From assembly GCA_045592445.1 (NCBI GenBank), contig JAZNUV010000032.1:1-60657 (forward strand): a DNA stretch of 60,657 nucleotides, written 5' to 3'. The DNA comes from JAQXGO01 sp045592445 (GTDB lineage: Bacteria; Bacillota; Clostridia; UMGS1883; UMGS1540). The position numbers and the translations under genes are program-made. Shown piece after piece: positions 36,513-44,402 of this stretch. The notes under the pieces are model-generated. The model made no database searches. It saw only the letters and a list, made by a program, of their open reading frames with translations, and was not told the DNA's origin. The stretch's first letter is position 1. Each line of letters begins with the position of its first letter.

Positions 36513-37625
36513 ATGCGAGATACAATGGGGGTTATTTTCACTGAATCGGATGATGTAACGCTCAGAGAGCTAACGGAAGTGCGTTCCGCGGCAGCATTGC
36601 CGATAGCCGGGCGTTACAGACTCATTGACTTTGTGTTATCGGGTATGGTTAATTCCGGCATCATCAATGTCGGTGTTGCTACAAAATATAAATATTCGTC
36701 TCTTATGGACCACCTTGGCGCGGGTAGCGCATGGGACCTGCAGCGGGAAAATTACGGTCTTTTTGTACTGCCGCCATATGCTACCCATAAAAGCGGCAGC
36801 GCAATGGCAGGCGAAATTGACATTTTAATGGGTATTATGCCTTATTTGCGTCGCAGTCGGCAACGGTATGTTCTTCTGAGCGAGGGCAATACAGTGTGCA
36901 ATCTTACGTTTAACGCGGCAATGGAGCAGCATAAAAAAACGCAGGCAGATATAACAATGCTGTATCGGGAAGAGAAACCTGAAAATCTGTCACGCTTTTT
37001 GGTGGCAGATTTGGAGCCGGACGGTCGTGTGACGGGGCTTGCATACAAACCCCGCCGCGCACAAAGTACCCATGTTGGCATGGATATGTATATTATTGAA
37101 AAGGAACTTTTAATCCGTATCTGCGAAGGATGTGCGGCGCGCGGTGAGCATAGCTTTGTTATGGACGCACTTGTGCGTGGAAGGGAAGATCTTCGGATTT
37201 ACGGATGGAAATACGAAGGCTATGCAGAGCGTGTAGATTCGGTGCAGACTTATTTTTCCTGCAACATGGATGTTTTGCAGGCAAAAGTACGGGAGGCACT
37301 TTTCGGACAAAAAGAGCTTATTTTTACAAAGGTGAAGAACCGAATTCCTACAAGATACGGAGATAGCGCGCGTGTTTCGGATTGTTTGGTAGCGGACGGT
37401 TGTGTCATTGAAGGAACTGCAGAAAATTGTGTTCTGTTTCGCGGGGTAAAGGTTGGAAAAAATTCGCATCTTAAAAACTGCGTTGTCATGGAAAAGACAC
37501 ATATTGATATAAACTGCGAGGCGGAAAATGTTATTTTTGACAAGGAATGTCTGATGCGAGAAGGGAAACGCCTTGTGGGGCAGGCAGCATACCCTGTGAT
37601 AATCAGAAAGGGGACGGTTATTTGA
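36513..37625 (+). CDS. glgD: Glucose-1-phosphate adenylyltransferase, GlgD subunit
   Basis: A 370-residue GlgC paralogue that in Firmicutes forms a heteromer with GlgC and modulates it. It keeps PIAGRYRLIDFVLSGMVNSGI and the C-terminal beta helix but lacks the G-rich catalytic loop (it begins GVIFTESDDVTLREL), so it is likely non-catalytic. AAGGAGG precedes the ATG at 36513, one base after the glgC stop. It overlaps the deacetylase start (TTGA). glgA, glgB and glgP are not here. Confidence 0.93.
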   Translation: MRDTMGVIFTESDDVTLRELTEVRSAAALPIAGRYRLIDFVLSGMVNSGIINVGVATKYKYSSLMDHLGAGSAWDLQRENYGLFVLPPYATHKSGSAMAGEIDILMGIMPYLRRSRQRYVLLSEGNTVCNLTFNAAMEQHKKTQADITMLYREEKPENLSRFLVADLEPDGRVTGLAYKPRRAQSTHVGMDMYIIEKELLIRICEGCAARGEHSFVMDALVRGREDLRIYGWKYEGYAERVDSVQTYFSCNMDVLQAKVREALFGQKELIFTKVKNRIPTRYGDSARVSDCLVADGCVIEGTAENCVLFRGVKVGKNSHLKNCVVMEKTHIDINCEAENVIFDKECLMREGKRLVGQAAYPVIIRKGTVI

Positions 37626-38392
37626 AAAAAATGGCAGCAGTACTCACGTGTTGCTCAATCCTGCTTGCGGGATGTGCACATAAGATGCCCGAGAGTGAGA
37701 CGGCATCTGCAGTCGTAGGCTGGGGATTTCGTCCGATGGCGGGTGCGCGTCCCGAATTTACAAAGGAACAGATGGCAGATATGGAAACCTATGACTGTAT
37801 CTACATGGGAAAGGACGACAAAAGTTTATATCTTACATTTGATGAAGGCTATGAAAACGGATACACTGCTTCAATTTTAGATACATTAAAAGAAAAAAAT
37901 GTGCCTGCAGCGTTTTTTATTACGGCACCCTATTTGGAAAAAGAAACTGAACTTGTGCGCCGAATGGTTGAGGAAGGGCATATAGTCGGGAATCATACGG
38001 CACGTCATCCGTCTCTGCCGTCGGTGGAGACAGATGGTGCGGTACGCGCAGAGCTTACAGACCTTGCAGATTCTTTTTCGGAAAAGTTTGGACAGAAGAT
38101 GGAGTATTTTCGTCCACCGAAGGGGGAATATAACGAACGCACATTGAAAATTGTAAAGGACATGGGGTATACCAATGTGTTTTGGAGTTTTGCCTATCAG
38201 GACTGGGATACGAAGGCACAAAAAGGCGCGGCGTATGCCCATGAAAAGGTCATGGCAGGGTTGCATGGAGGTGCGGTGCTTCTTTTGCATGCGGTATCTG
38301 CCGATAATGCGGCGGCACTTGGGCAAATTATAGATGATGCACGGCAAAGAGGATATACATTCCGTTCTTTGAATGAATATGAGAGCATGTAA
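37622..38392 (+). CDS. PdaA-like polysaccharide deacetylase lipoprotein
   Basis: A 256-residue NodB-fold deacetylase. The TTG at 37622 overlaps the glgD stop and follows AAAGGGG. The N-terminus is a lipoprotein signal with lipobox LLAGC (Cys18). Catalytic motifs are LTFDEGYENGYT (motif 1), GNHTARHPSL (motif 2 His pair), FRPPKGEYNE (motif 3), and LLLHAVSADNAAAL. TFD-GYENG and the RPP-FWS-DW pattern match PdaA, which deacetylates N-acetylmuramic acid en route to spore-cortex muramic delta-lactam. This suggests a sporulating lineage; a general cell-wall role is possible. Confidence 0.88.
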   Translation: MKKMAAVLTCCSILLAGCAHKMPESETASAVVGWGFRPMAGARPEFTKEQMADMETYDCIYMGKDDKSLYLTFDEGYENGYTASILDTLKEKNVPAAFFITAPYLEKETELVRRMVEEGHIVGNHTARHPSLPSVETDGAVRAELTDLADSFSEKFGQKMEYFRPPKGEYNERTLKIVKDMGYTNVFWSFAYQDWDTKAQKGAAYAHEKVMAGLHGGAVLLLHAVSADNAAALGQIIDDARQRGYTFRSLNEYESM

Positions 38393-38427
38393 ACGCTAAA
38401 GCGTCGTATGAAAGATGTTCTTAAAAG

Positions 38428-38462
38428 TTACAGGGGGCGATGCAGAGCATCACCCCCTGTAA
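38428..38462. terminator. Hairpin between convergent genes
   Basis: Strong stem TTACAGGGGG...CCCCCTGTAA with inner GATGC/GCATC and loop AGA. No long T-run follows on either strand, so termination is likely but not certain. Confidence 0.6.
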
Positions 38463-38474
38463 AATCAGTTTGGA

Positions 38475-38708
38475 TTATTGGTCGTCTCTAAAATCAAACA
38501 AATGATTCATCGGAATATCCAGTGCAGCGCTTATATCGAAGAGAACATCCAAAGAAACGGCACAATCTGCATTTTCAATCCGATTCATGTGTGTACGACT
38601 GATGTCAATGCTTTCGGCAAACTGCATTTGCGAGAAACCCTTGCGTTTTCTGTAATATGCAATATTCAGCCCTAAAAGCTTATACTTGGATTTATGGCGT
38701 GAATCCAT
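38475..38708 (-). CDS. Small XRE-family transcriptional regulator
   Basis: A 77-residue protein that is essentially one Cro/C1 helix-turn-helix (LGLNIAYYRKRKGFSQMQFA, then SIDISRTHMNRIEN, about 12-50). The ATG at 38708 lies 8 bases after GAGG; a GTG three codons upstream is an alternative. It diverges from the LytTR regulator gene and may control it. No toxin or phage partner is nearby. Confidence 0.88.
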   Translation of the reverse strand: MDSRHKSKYKLLGLNIAYYRKRKGFSQMQFAESIDISRTHMNRIENADCAVSLDVLFDISAALDIPMNHLFDFRDDQ

Positions 38709-38780
38709 TTCAATCACCTCAACTAGAGTTTACGCTTTTTTTGAACCTGCTTCAACAACACTATGGATAAATTTTATAAC

Positions 38781-38809
38781 TTGACACGTTGCAAAAGTTT
38801 TGTTATACT
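38781..38809 (+). promoter_or_regulatory. Promoter of the LytTR regulator
   Basis: Consensus -35 TTGACA, 17-base spacer, extended -10 TGt-TATACT (38801-38809). Confidence 0.88.
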
Positions 38810-38852
38810 TACATAAAGCTTCTTATAAAACCCGAAAGGGGGGACAATAAAA

Positions 38853-39557
38853 ATGTATATTTATTTTTTAGATACAGATAAGGAAAGTGTGGATACTATA
38901 CATATGCTTTTACCACGGCTGGGGGAAATGGGCTGTACAGTTTCAATCAATCCGCCAAATGCCGAGCTTTTACAAGCAATTTCAGGCAAGGACCCTGTGC
39001 TTGTACTTATGGATACACGCTATCAGGGAAAGGGCATAACCTTGGCACGCACCATCAGGAAAGCTGCACCGGGATGCCACATTGCCTTTATGTCCGCATA
39101 TCCTGAGGACATGCCTTTTTGCATGCAGCACCTATTATGCCCGTCGGCATTTATCCTAAAACCTGCAGATAAGGATGAGTTGACCTTTCTGATTACGGCG
39201 ATATTGCAAAAACAAAGAGGCGGACGCACGGAAAAAATCTGCCTCAATACCCAGCTTTATAAACGAATTGTCAATATAGGGGACATTCTCTATTTCTCAA
39301 CGCGCAATAAAAAGCTTCTTTGTCGTACGGTAGAAGGGGAAACAATCTTCTTTTATGGAACAATTAAAGCTTTGGCAGAGCAGTACGGCGGAGATTTTAT
39401 TCGTTGTCATAGCGGTTTTTTGGCAAATCGCGGGTACATATTGGGTGTTCAAAAGGGGATGCTGCAACTTAGAAACTGTAAGGAAAGTTTGCCCATTTCT
39501 AAAAAATATAAACCGGATGTGACGGATTTTCTGAAATATTCATCTAAAAGCAGCTGA
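38853..39557 (+). CDS. LytTR-family response regulator
   Basis: A 234-residue protein with a receiver domain (1-125; phospho-acceptor Asp in VLVLMDTRYQGKG near residue 54, Ser in FMSAYPED, Lys in ILKPADKD) and a LytTR DNA-binding domain (about 130-228, from ICLNTQLYKRIVNIGDILYF to LRNCKESLPISKKY). No sensor kinase is in the window. It lies just upstream of a large secreted-protein gene, which makes that gene a good candidate target. The XRE gene diverges on the other side. Confidence 0.9.
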   Translation: MYIYFLDTDKESVDTIHMLLPRLGEMGCTVSINPPNAELLQAISGKDPVLVLMDTRYQGKGITLARTIRKAAPGCHIAFMSAYPEDMPFCMQHLLCPSAFILKPADKDELTFLITAILQKQRGGRTEKICLNTQLYKRIVNIGDILYFSTRNKKLLCRTVEGETIFFYGTIKALAEQYGGDFIRCHSGFLANRGYILGVQKGMLQLRNCKESLPISKKYKPDVTDFLKYSSKSS

Positions 39558-39652
39558 TTATCCGTTTTTTGGTACATTTATCAGCAAAAACGAAAAGGAA
39601 AGAATGAAAAAATGGTTGTTTGGCGGGGGAAAAGGCTGATTATCACGATTTA

Positions 39653-39681
39653 TTGACTTTGAGGAATGTGAATTTTATAAT
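39653..39681 (+). promoter_or_regulatory. Strong promoter of the secreted-protein gene
   Basis: -35 TTGACT (39653-39658), 17-base spacer, perfect -10 TATAAT (39676-39681). A ten-base direct repeat (GCTGATTATC at 39553 and 39635) lies upstream of it. Confidence 0.85.
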
Positions 39682-39723
39682 TATAAGTGTGTCAACTACA
39701 AAAATTTATGAAAAGGAGATGGT

Positions 39724-41403
39724 TTGAAAATGAAGTACTTCAAACGCATTGCGGGACTTGCCCTTTCCGCAACCGTAGTTCTCACGAGCATGGCCACACT
39801 GGCCGCAGGTCAGATAACATGGCAGGTAAAAGATTATATTACCTCTCAAGGCGCACCGTATGCCATTGCATACGAGCAGTATTTAGATGGTGTGGCAACA
39901 GGCTATGTTGTTCACGGCGAAGATGCACGCCAGTATGGCCTTAAACCCTACGCCTCCAGTATCACACATCCGGTTTCATGGTATGACGTAAGCTATCCGA
40001 ATTACCAGTATGACGAAATTTGGGCGGATGGCGAATACACAGGTCTTACAAGACCGACAGGTGCACGTCTCCCATACACTGCCTACAAAGATTTCCCGTT
40101 CGCATGGGAAGTTGGCGGCACACACAAAGTGATTGCTGAAACACGTGCAAACTTTGGTGGCACCTACATTGGTGGCCCGACATATCCGAAGGTATATACG
40201 GGTGCCAACGCAGACGTCATTGAAGAAAATCGTTACTTTGGTTTTGACGTTTTCCAGGTCTATGAAAACGGAAAAGCAAGAGACGTTGAGGTTGTGCTTG
40301 ACACCGAGGGCAACGGTGTAAATACATCAAATTCTCTGAAAGCAAATTACATGGACAGAGCAAGCGATTGGAACACGACAAATGGTAACATCACCTCCCT
40401 TGTAAACTCCGGAAACGGTGTTGACAGTGCTTTCTACAATAAACTTGCTTCTGACATGTCCTGGGCATATGCAGGCCAACGCAGCAATAAGGACGCACGC
40501 GGTGAAGAACATGCTGTTCCTGTTTTCGATTATACCAATGCAGCGAGTGATTGCTTTGATAATCTGATGCAGGTCAACCACTACTTCCACCTGTCAGGCC
40601 CTGTTTACAATAACGACGGCACAATTTCTGCAGGGAACGAATACGGGCTTAAAATCAACGCGTTTTCCGATGTTGTAAAGGCAAAATCTCACAAAATAGA
40701 TGAAAACAATGCAGAGCTTGCAAAGTATAATGTAATTGCGAATGCAGGCGATATTGCAACAGGCGATTGGGATTATGAAGTAAACGCAGAAAGACTTAGC
40801 TACTACACAAATAACATCATTACCACCACACCAAAATATGCAACAGCTGACTGGGTATATGCCGGTTATGAAATTGCAGAGCCGTATCGTATGTATGAAT
40901 ACCTTTCTGTAGAAGGTATCATTTTCGACGGTGACATCGACAACGACGGAAACTTAGACACACCGGTTGTATTCCGCCGCCTCCTCAATGCAAACGGCGA
41001 ATTTGCGACAGCAAATCCGAAGGTAGAATGGAAGTATGCATGGGTAGAAGCAAGCTATCCGCACGAAATCTACATGCAAAAATATGTGGAAACATTAGAC
41101 GGCAGCATGATTGCAACTCATGACTTCCGTGGTGCAGGCAAATATGCAAAAGTCAACTACGCTACAGCCATTCACCCGACTGTGGGCGTTGAAAGCGGCG
41201 AAAAGAACTATCAGGCACGCCTTGAATGGAGAGGGAATGACGGTCAACTTTATATGACACCGTACTGCAACATTAACGAATATGCAGGCAAATATATTGA
41301 ACTTTCCGTATCGCCCGATGCATCTTACATCGGCGCATACAATTACGTCGTACCCGGCGCACCGGTTGTTGTAGATCCGGCATCCGTACAGAGCGTAAAT
41401 TAA
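39724..41403 (+). CDS. Large secreted protein of unknown family
   Basis: I do not recognise this 559-residue protein. It has a clear signal peptide (basic KRIAG, hydrophobic run, LAA cleavage site near residue 28) and then a long soluble part rich in Tyr, Asn, Asp, Ala and Gly, with no transmembrane helix, LPxTG or SLH motif. DGDIDNDGNLD near residue 405 resembles a calcium-binding Dx[DN]xDG loop. I chose the TTG at 39724, five bases after GGAG; the ATG two codons later is 11 bases away. A near-consensus promoter, C-ending codons unlike its neighbours and a strong terminator suggest high expression, as for a surface-layer or abundant exoprotein. Confidence 0.75.
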   Translation: MKMKYFKRIAGLALSATVVLTSMATLAAGQITWQVKDYITSQGAPYAIAYEQYLDGVATGYVVHGEDARQYGLKPYASSITHPVSWYDVSYPNYQYDEIWADGEYTGLTRPTGARLPYTAYKDFPFAWEVGGTHKVIAETRANFGGTYIGGPTYPKVYTGANADVIEENRYFGFDVFQVYENGKARDVEVVLDTEGNGVNTSNSLKANYMDRASDWNTTNGNITSLVNSGNGVDSAFYNKLASDMSWAYAGQRSNKDARGEEHAVPVFDYTNAASDCFDNLMQVNHYFHLSGPVYNNDGTISAGNEYGLKINAFSDVVKAKSHKIDENNAELAKYNVIANAGDIATGDWDYEVNAERLSYYTNNIITTTPKYATADWVYAGYEIAEPYRMYEYLSVEGIIFDGDIDNDGNLDTPVVFRRLLNANGEFATANPKVEWKYAWVEASYPHEIYMQKYVETLDGSMIATHDFRGAGKYAKVNYATAIHPTVGVESGEKNYQARLEWRGNDGQLYMTPYCNINEYAGKYIELSVSPDASYIGAYNYVVPGAPVVVDPASVQSVN

Positions 41404-41410
41404 CAAAAAG

Positions 41411-41454
41411 AATAGAGTCCTACTGTGAAAGCGTATACAAAATGCGACTCTATT
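41411..41454 (+). repeat. Imperfect hairpin after the secreted-protein gene
   Basis: Nine-base inverted repeat AATAGAGTC/GACTCTATT with a 26-base loop, placed between the stop and the main terminator. It may protect the 3' end of an abundant mRNA. Confidence 0.5.
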
Positions 41455-41456
41455 TA

Positions 41457-41490
41457 TAAAAAATCGGAGGCAATTGCCTCCGATTTTTTT
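41457..41490. terminator. Bidirectional terminator
   Basis: Perfect 20-base palindrome TCGGAGGCAATTGCCTCCGA flanked by an A-run and a T-run; serves the convergent secreted-protein genes on both sides. Confidence 0.93.
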
Positions 41491-41496
41491 ATATTA

Positions 41497-42198
41497 CTAT
41501 TTACCGAGTAATTTTATATCATAAAGTGCAGTTGTAGAACCTATAATTTGAATCTTTAAGTTTACTACACCTTTGAGATTTACTGCGACATCAATCGGTT
41601 TATCCGTCTGTTTCAGTTCATAGGTTTTACCAAGCTTTGTTTCGCTGCCGTCATCGGCTACGCTGTAAAAGTTAAGCTCGGCGGTATTACTTGCACCAAT
41701 TGTTGTGTAGGGCATAACGGCTTGAGCAACAAGCTTTGTATACTGATTATCCAAAATATAAATACCGTAATCGTTGGAGTCTATGATAGAATTTGTGGGG
41801 CGTTGTTCTTTATCCTTCAGCATAAAAGTGTTGTCAACTCTGCAACGATTCAGGTTACCTTTATTATAGGCTTCTGGTGGCAGTTTGTCAAAAGAAATGG
41901 TTTCTGTTGTAGGAACTTCGCCGATATATACAGACATTTTGTCCTGATCCCATGCAATGCTTTTGTCTGCAAGACGACCAACATCGCGCACCGGGATATA
42001 TGTAGTACCCTTGTAAATCATCGGCTCTACTTTTTCACCTTTTACGTTAACCATGGTTTCCTCAACGCCGTCCCAAAAAACTTTAATGCCACCAATGTGG
42101 ACATCAATGCTTTCCGCCAATACGCCAACCGCACTCGTAATTACAGTGGCAAGCAATACACCGGCGAAAAAGCCCTTCCATTTTTCTTTGTTAAACAT
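41497..42198 (-). CDS. Secreted stalk-domain protein
   Basis: A 233-residue secreted protein: signal peptide (about 1-28, with AVGVLAES cleavage region), a copper-amine-oxidase-N-like stalk domain (about 30-95; VKGEKVEPMIYKGTTYIPVRDV and GRLADKSIAWDQD are typical), and a C-terminal beta-rich domain (about 120-233) whose end, with GKTYELK and VNLKIQI, resembles NPCBM-type carbohydrate-binding modules. AAGGAGG precedes the ATG. It converges on the large secreted-protein gene. Function unknown; probably cell-surface binding. Confidence 0.75.
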   Translation of the reverse strand: MFNKEKWKGFFAGVLLATVITSAVGVLAESIDVHIGGIKVFWDGVEETMVNVKGEKVEPMIYKGTTYIPVRDVGRLADKSIAWDQDKMSVYIGEVPTTETISFDKLPPEAYNKGNLNRCRVDNTFMLKDKEQRPTNSIIDSNDYGIYILDNQYTKLVAQAVMPYTTIGASNTAELNFYSVADDGSETKLGKTYELKQTDKPIDVAVNLKGVVNLKIQIIGSTTALYDIKLLGK

Positions 42199-42233
42199 TT
42201 CGTTTAACCTCCTTCTTTTTAATATTCGGGATA

Positions 42234-42262
42234 ATTATAGCTCTTTCTCCAAAAAAAGTCAA
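42234..42262 (-). promoter_or_regulatory. Promoter of the stalk-domain gene
   Basis: On the minus strand, -35 TTGACT (42262-42257), 17-base spacer, -10 TATAAT (42239-42234). Very like the promoter of the convergent secreted-protein gene. Confidence 0.85.
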
Positions 42263-42281
42263 GACTCAAACTTTTTTTCTT

Positions 42282-43313
42282 TTAAAAACAGCGTCCTTTA
42301 CGCTCTTTCATGCAAGCCTGCATATGCTGACAGTGATAGCAGATTTCGTTTTCAAGTGCTTTCCCGTCAAAGAAATCCGCAATATTTTTTAGCGTGGTTT
42401 TGGCAATGCCTTCGAGTGCTTCTTGCGTTAAACACGCCTGATGCGAGGTGACGATGACATTTGGCATTGTTAAAAGCCGTGCCAGCGTATCGTCATGCAG
42501 AATATGATTTGATTTATCCGCAAAAAAGAGGTCGCTTTCTTCCTCATAAACGTCAAGACATGCCGCACCAATTTTACGGGATTTTATACCTTCTAAAAGT
42601 GCGTCGGAATCGACGAGCGCCCCGCGCGAGGTATTGATGAGAATAACGCCGTTTTTCATGGTATCAATGGCTTTTTTGTCTACCATGTGATAATTTTCCT
42701 CCACCAGGGGACAATGGAGAGAAATAATGTCGCTTTCCGAAAAGAGTGTATCGAGAGAAACAAACGTAACGTCCTGCATATCGCGGGGGACGGTGTCATA
42801 CGCTAAAACACGCATGCCAAAGCCGCGGCATATATCCGCGAAAACACTGCCAATGCGCCCCATACCGACAATGCCGACCGTTTTTTCGTATAAATCCATG
42901 CCTGTAAAATCATTGAGACTGAAGTTGTATTCGCGCGTGCGGTTATATGCCTTATGAATCCGACGCACCGACGTCAAAAGAAGTGCAGCGGCATGCTCTG
43001 CTACGGCATGCGGCGAATAGGCGGGTACGCGAAGGATATGCACTTTGCCGAAAGCGGCGTGTATATCCACATTGTTAAAGCCTGCACAGCGTAGTGCAAC
43101 GAGCGTAATACCGTAGGATAAAAGCGCATCCAACACAGCCTTGTCAAGTGTATCGTTCACAAATGCTATGACGCAGTCAAATCCTTTTGCAAGCCGTACC
43201 GTATCGCTCGTGAGCTTTGTTTCAAAATAGGTTATGGCAATCGAAGGCGAGGAAAGTGCATCAAAGGCTTCTTTGTCATAAGGTTTTGTATCAAACATAG
43301 CGGCACGTATCAT
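42282..43313 (-). CDS. D-lactate dehydrogenase (D-2-hydroxyacid dehydrogenase family)
   Basis: NADH-linked reduction of pyruvate or another 2-oxoacid to the D-hydroxyacid. The 343-residue protein has the substrate-domain stretch ALRCAGFNNVDI, Rossmann motif GIVGMGRIGSVFADI, and catalytic Arg (NTSRGALVD), Glu (DVYEEESD) and His (TSHQA), as in LdhA-type enzymes. The C-terminus carries an extra cluster C-x2-C-x5-C-x7-C with two His (about 325-342), unusual for the family. Its ATG follows AAGGAGG. It diverges from ctsR. Confidence 0.93.
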   Translation of the reverse strand: MIRAAMFDTKPYDKEAFDALSSPSIAITYFETKLTSDTVRLAKGFDCVIAFVNDTLDKAVLDALLSYGITLVALRCAGFNNVDIHAAFGKVHILRVPAYSPHAVAEHAAALLLTSVRRIHKAYNRTREYNFSLNDFTGMDLYEKTVGIVGMGRIGSVFADICRGFGMRVLAYDTVPRDMQDVTFVSLDTLFSESDIISLHCPLVEENYHMVDKKAIDTMKNGVILINTSRGALVDSDALLEGIKSRKIGAACLDVYEEESDLFFADKSNHILHDDTLARLLTMPNVIVTSHQACLTQEALEGIAKTTLKNIADFFDGKALENEICYHCQHMQACMKERKGRCF

Positions 43314-43394
43314 AAAATACCTCCTTTTTTCTTATAGACTTTCCCATTTTTTTAAAAGTATAACGAAAGATAAAAAAATAAAAATAAAAAAGTA

Positions 43395-43423
43395 TTGACA
43401 AGAAGAAAAAGAGGTGGTATACT
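43395..43423 (+). promoter_or_regulatory. Promoter of the ctsR operon
   Basis: Consensus -35 TTGACA, 17-base spacer, extended -10 TGg-TATACT (43415-43423). The CtsR operator follows at once. Confidence 0.9.
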
Positions 43424-43425
43424 AT

Positions 43426-43442
43426 GGTTAAAGATAGTCAAA
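43426..43442 (+). promoter_or_regulatory. CtsR operator
   Basis: GGTTAAA-GAT-AGTCAAA matches the CtsR heptad repeat (A/GGTCAAA-NAN-A/GGTCAAA) with one mismatch. It covers the expected transcription start just after the -10, so bound CtsR should block initiation. Confidence 0.85.
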
Positions 43443-43465
43443 GTCAAAAGAAAAGAGGAAGAAAA

Positions 43466-43912
43466 ATGGGTACCAGCGATATTATAGAACAGTTTCTTCG
43501 TGAAATCATTGAAAGTGACGGGGCGGTGGAAATTCAGCGAAAAACCATTGCAGAACGCTTTGGATGTGTGCCGTCGCAGATCAATTATGTGATTCGCACT
43601 CGCTTTACCAATGAACGCGGCTTTTCGGTAGAAAGTAAACGCGGGGGCGGCGGGTATTTGCGGATACGCAAGGTCGGCATTGAAGGAAACAATGTGGTCA
43701 TGCATATTATAAACAGTATTGGCGATAGCATCAGTTTTGAAACTGCATCGGTCTTTGTTCGCAATATGATAGATAATAACTATCTCACTGCACGGGAGGG
43801 GCGGCTTATCCTTTCCGCCATTACGGACAATGTGCTCACGCTGACGCGCCCCATGCGGGACAGCTTGCGTGCATCAATCCTAAAAAACATGCTTGTCGGC
43901 TTGGCAATATAA
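43466..43912 (+). CDS. ctsR: Transcriptional repressor CtsR
   Basis: Class III heat-shock repressor. The 148-residue protein has the winged HTH (IIEQFLREIIE, then AERFGCVPSQINYVIRTRFT and a GGGGYLRI wing, about 5-70) and a C-terminal dimer domain. The ATG at 43466 follows AGAGGAAG; the in-frame ATG at 43424 overlaps the promoter and operator and cannot be translated. It is the first gene of ctsR-mcsA-mcsB-clpC and controls itself through the operator upstream. Confidence 0.95.
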   Translation: MGTSDIIEQFLREIIESDGAVEIQRKTIAERFGCVPSQINYVIRTRFTNERGFSVESKRGGGGYLRIRKVGIEGNNVVMHIINSIGDSISFETASVFVRNMIDNNYLTAREGRLILSAITDNVLTLTRPMRDSLRASILKNMLVGLAI

Positions 43913-43925
43913 GGAGGCATTTATT

Positions 43926-44402
43926 ATGTTGTGTGAAAAATGTGGTATGAATCTTGCAAATTTGCATCTTACGCAAAATATTAACGGAAAAAAGACGGAG
44001 CTGCACGTTTGCACAAACTGTGCGGCACAAATGGGATATCTCGGGACGAAAGATATTTTCAGTACGGATTTTTTCAATCTGTTAACACCAAACATAGGCG
44101 GGCATGCGCGATGCCCCGGATGCGGGGAAACGTATGAGGAGTACCGCGCAACAAAGCGCATCGGTTGCGAGCAGTGCTACACACATTTTGCGAGATTTTT
44201 GGAGCCTGTCTTTACAAAGGTACACGGGAGCGCATTGCACGCAGGGAAACTGCCGCGCCGCGCAGACAGTAAGGTACGGCAAAAACGAGAGATAGAGCGT
44301 GTGCGCCGTCAACTGAAGGAAGCCATTTTAAATGAAGAATTTGAAAAGGCGGCGTCTTTGCGGGATGCCTTGCGCGAAATGGAAGGAGGGGATGCGAAAT
44401 GA
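43926..44402 (+). CDS. mcsA: McsA, zinc-finger activator of arginine kinase
   Basis: A 158-residue protein with four CxxC motifs (CEKC, CTNC, CPGC, CEQC) that bind zinc and a C-terminal UVR motif (EEFEKAASLRDALREME). McsA activates McsB and tunes CtsR release under heat or thiol stress. The ATG at 43926 lies 8 bases after AAGGAGG. Its stop overlaps the mcsB start. Confidence 0.92.
   Translation: MLCEKCGMNLANLHLTQNINGKKTELHVCTNCAAQMGYLGTKDIFSTDFFNLLTPNIGGHARCPGCGETYEEYRATKRIGCEQCYTHFARFLEPVFTKVHGSALHAGKLPRRADSKVRQKREIERVRRQLKEAILNEEFEKAASLRDALREMEGGDAK

Noticed and set aside
43424..43465. Upstream ATG as ctsR start
   Set aside because: It lies within one base of the -10 element and in the CtsR operator, so it would not be in the mRNA in usable form.
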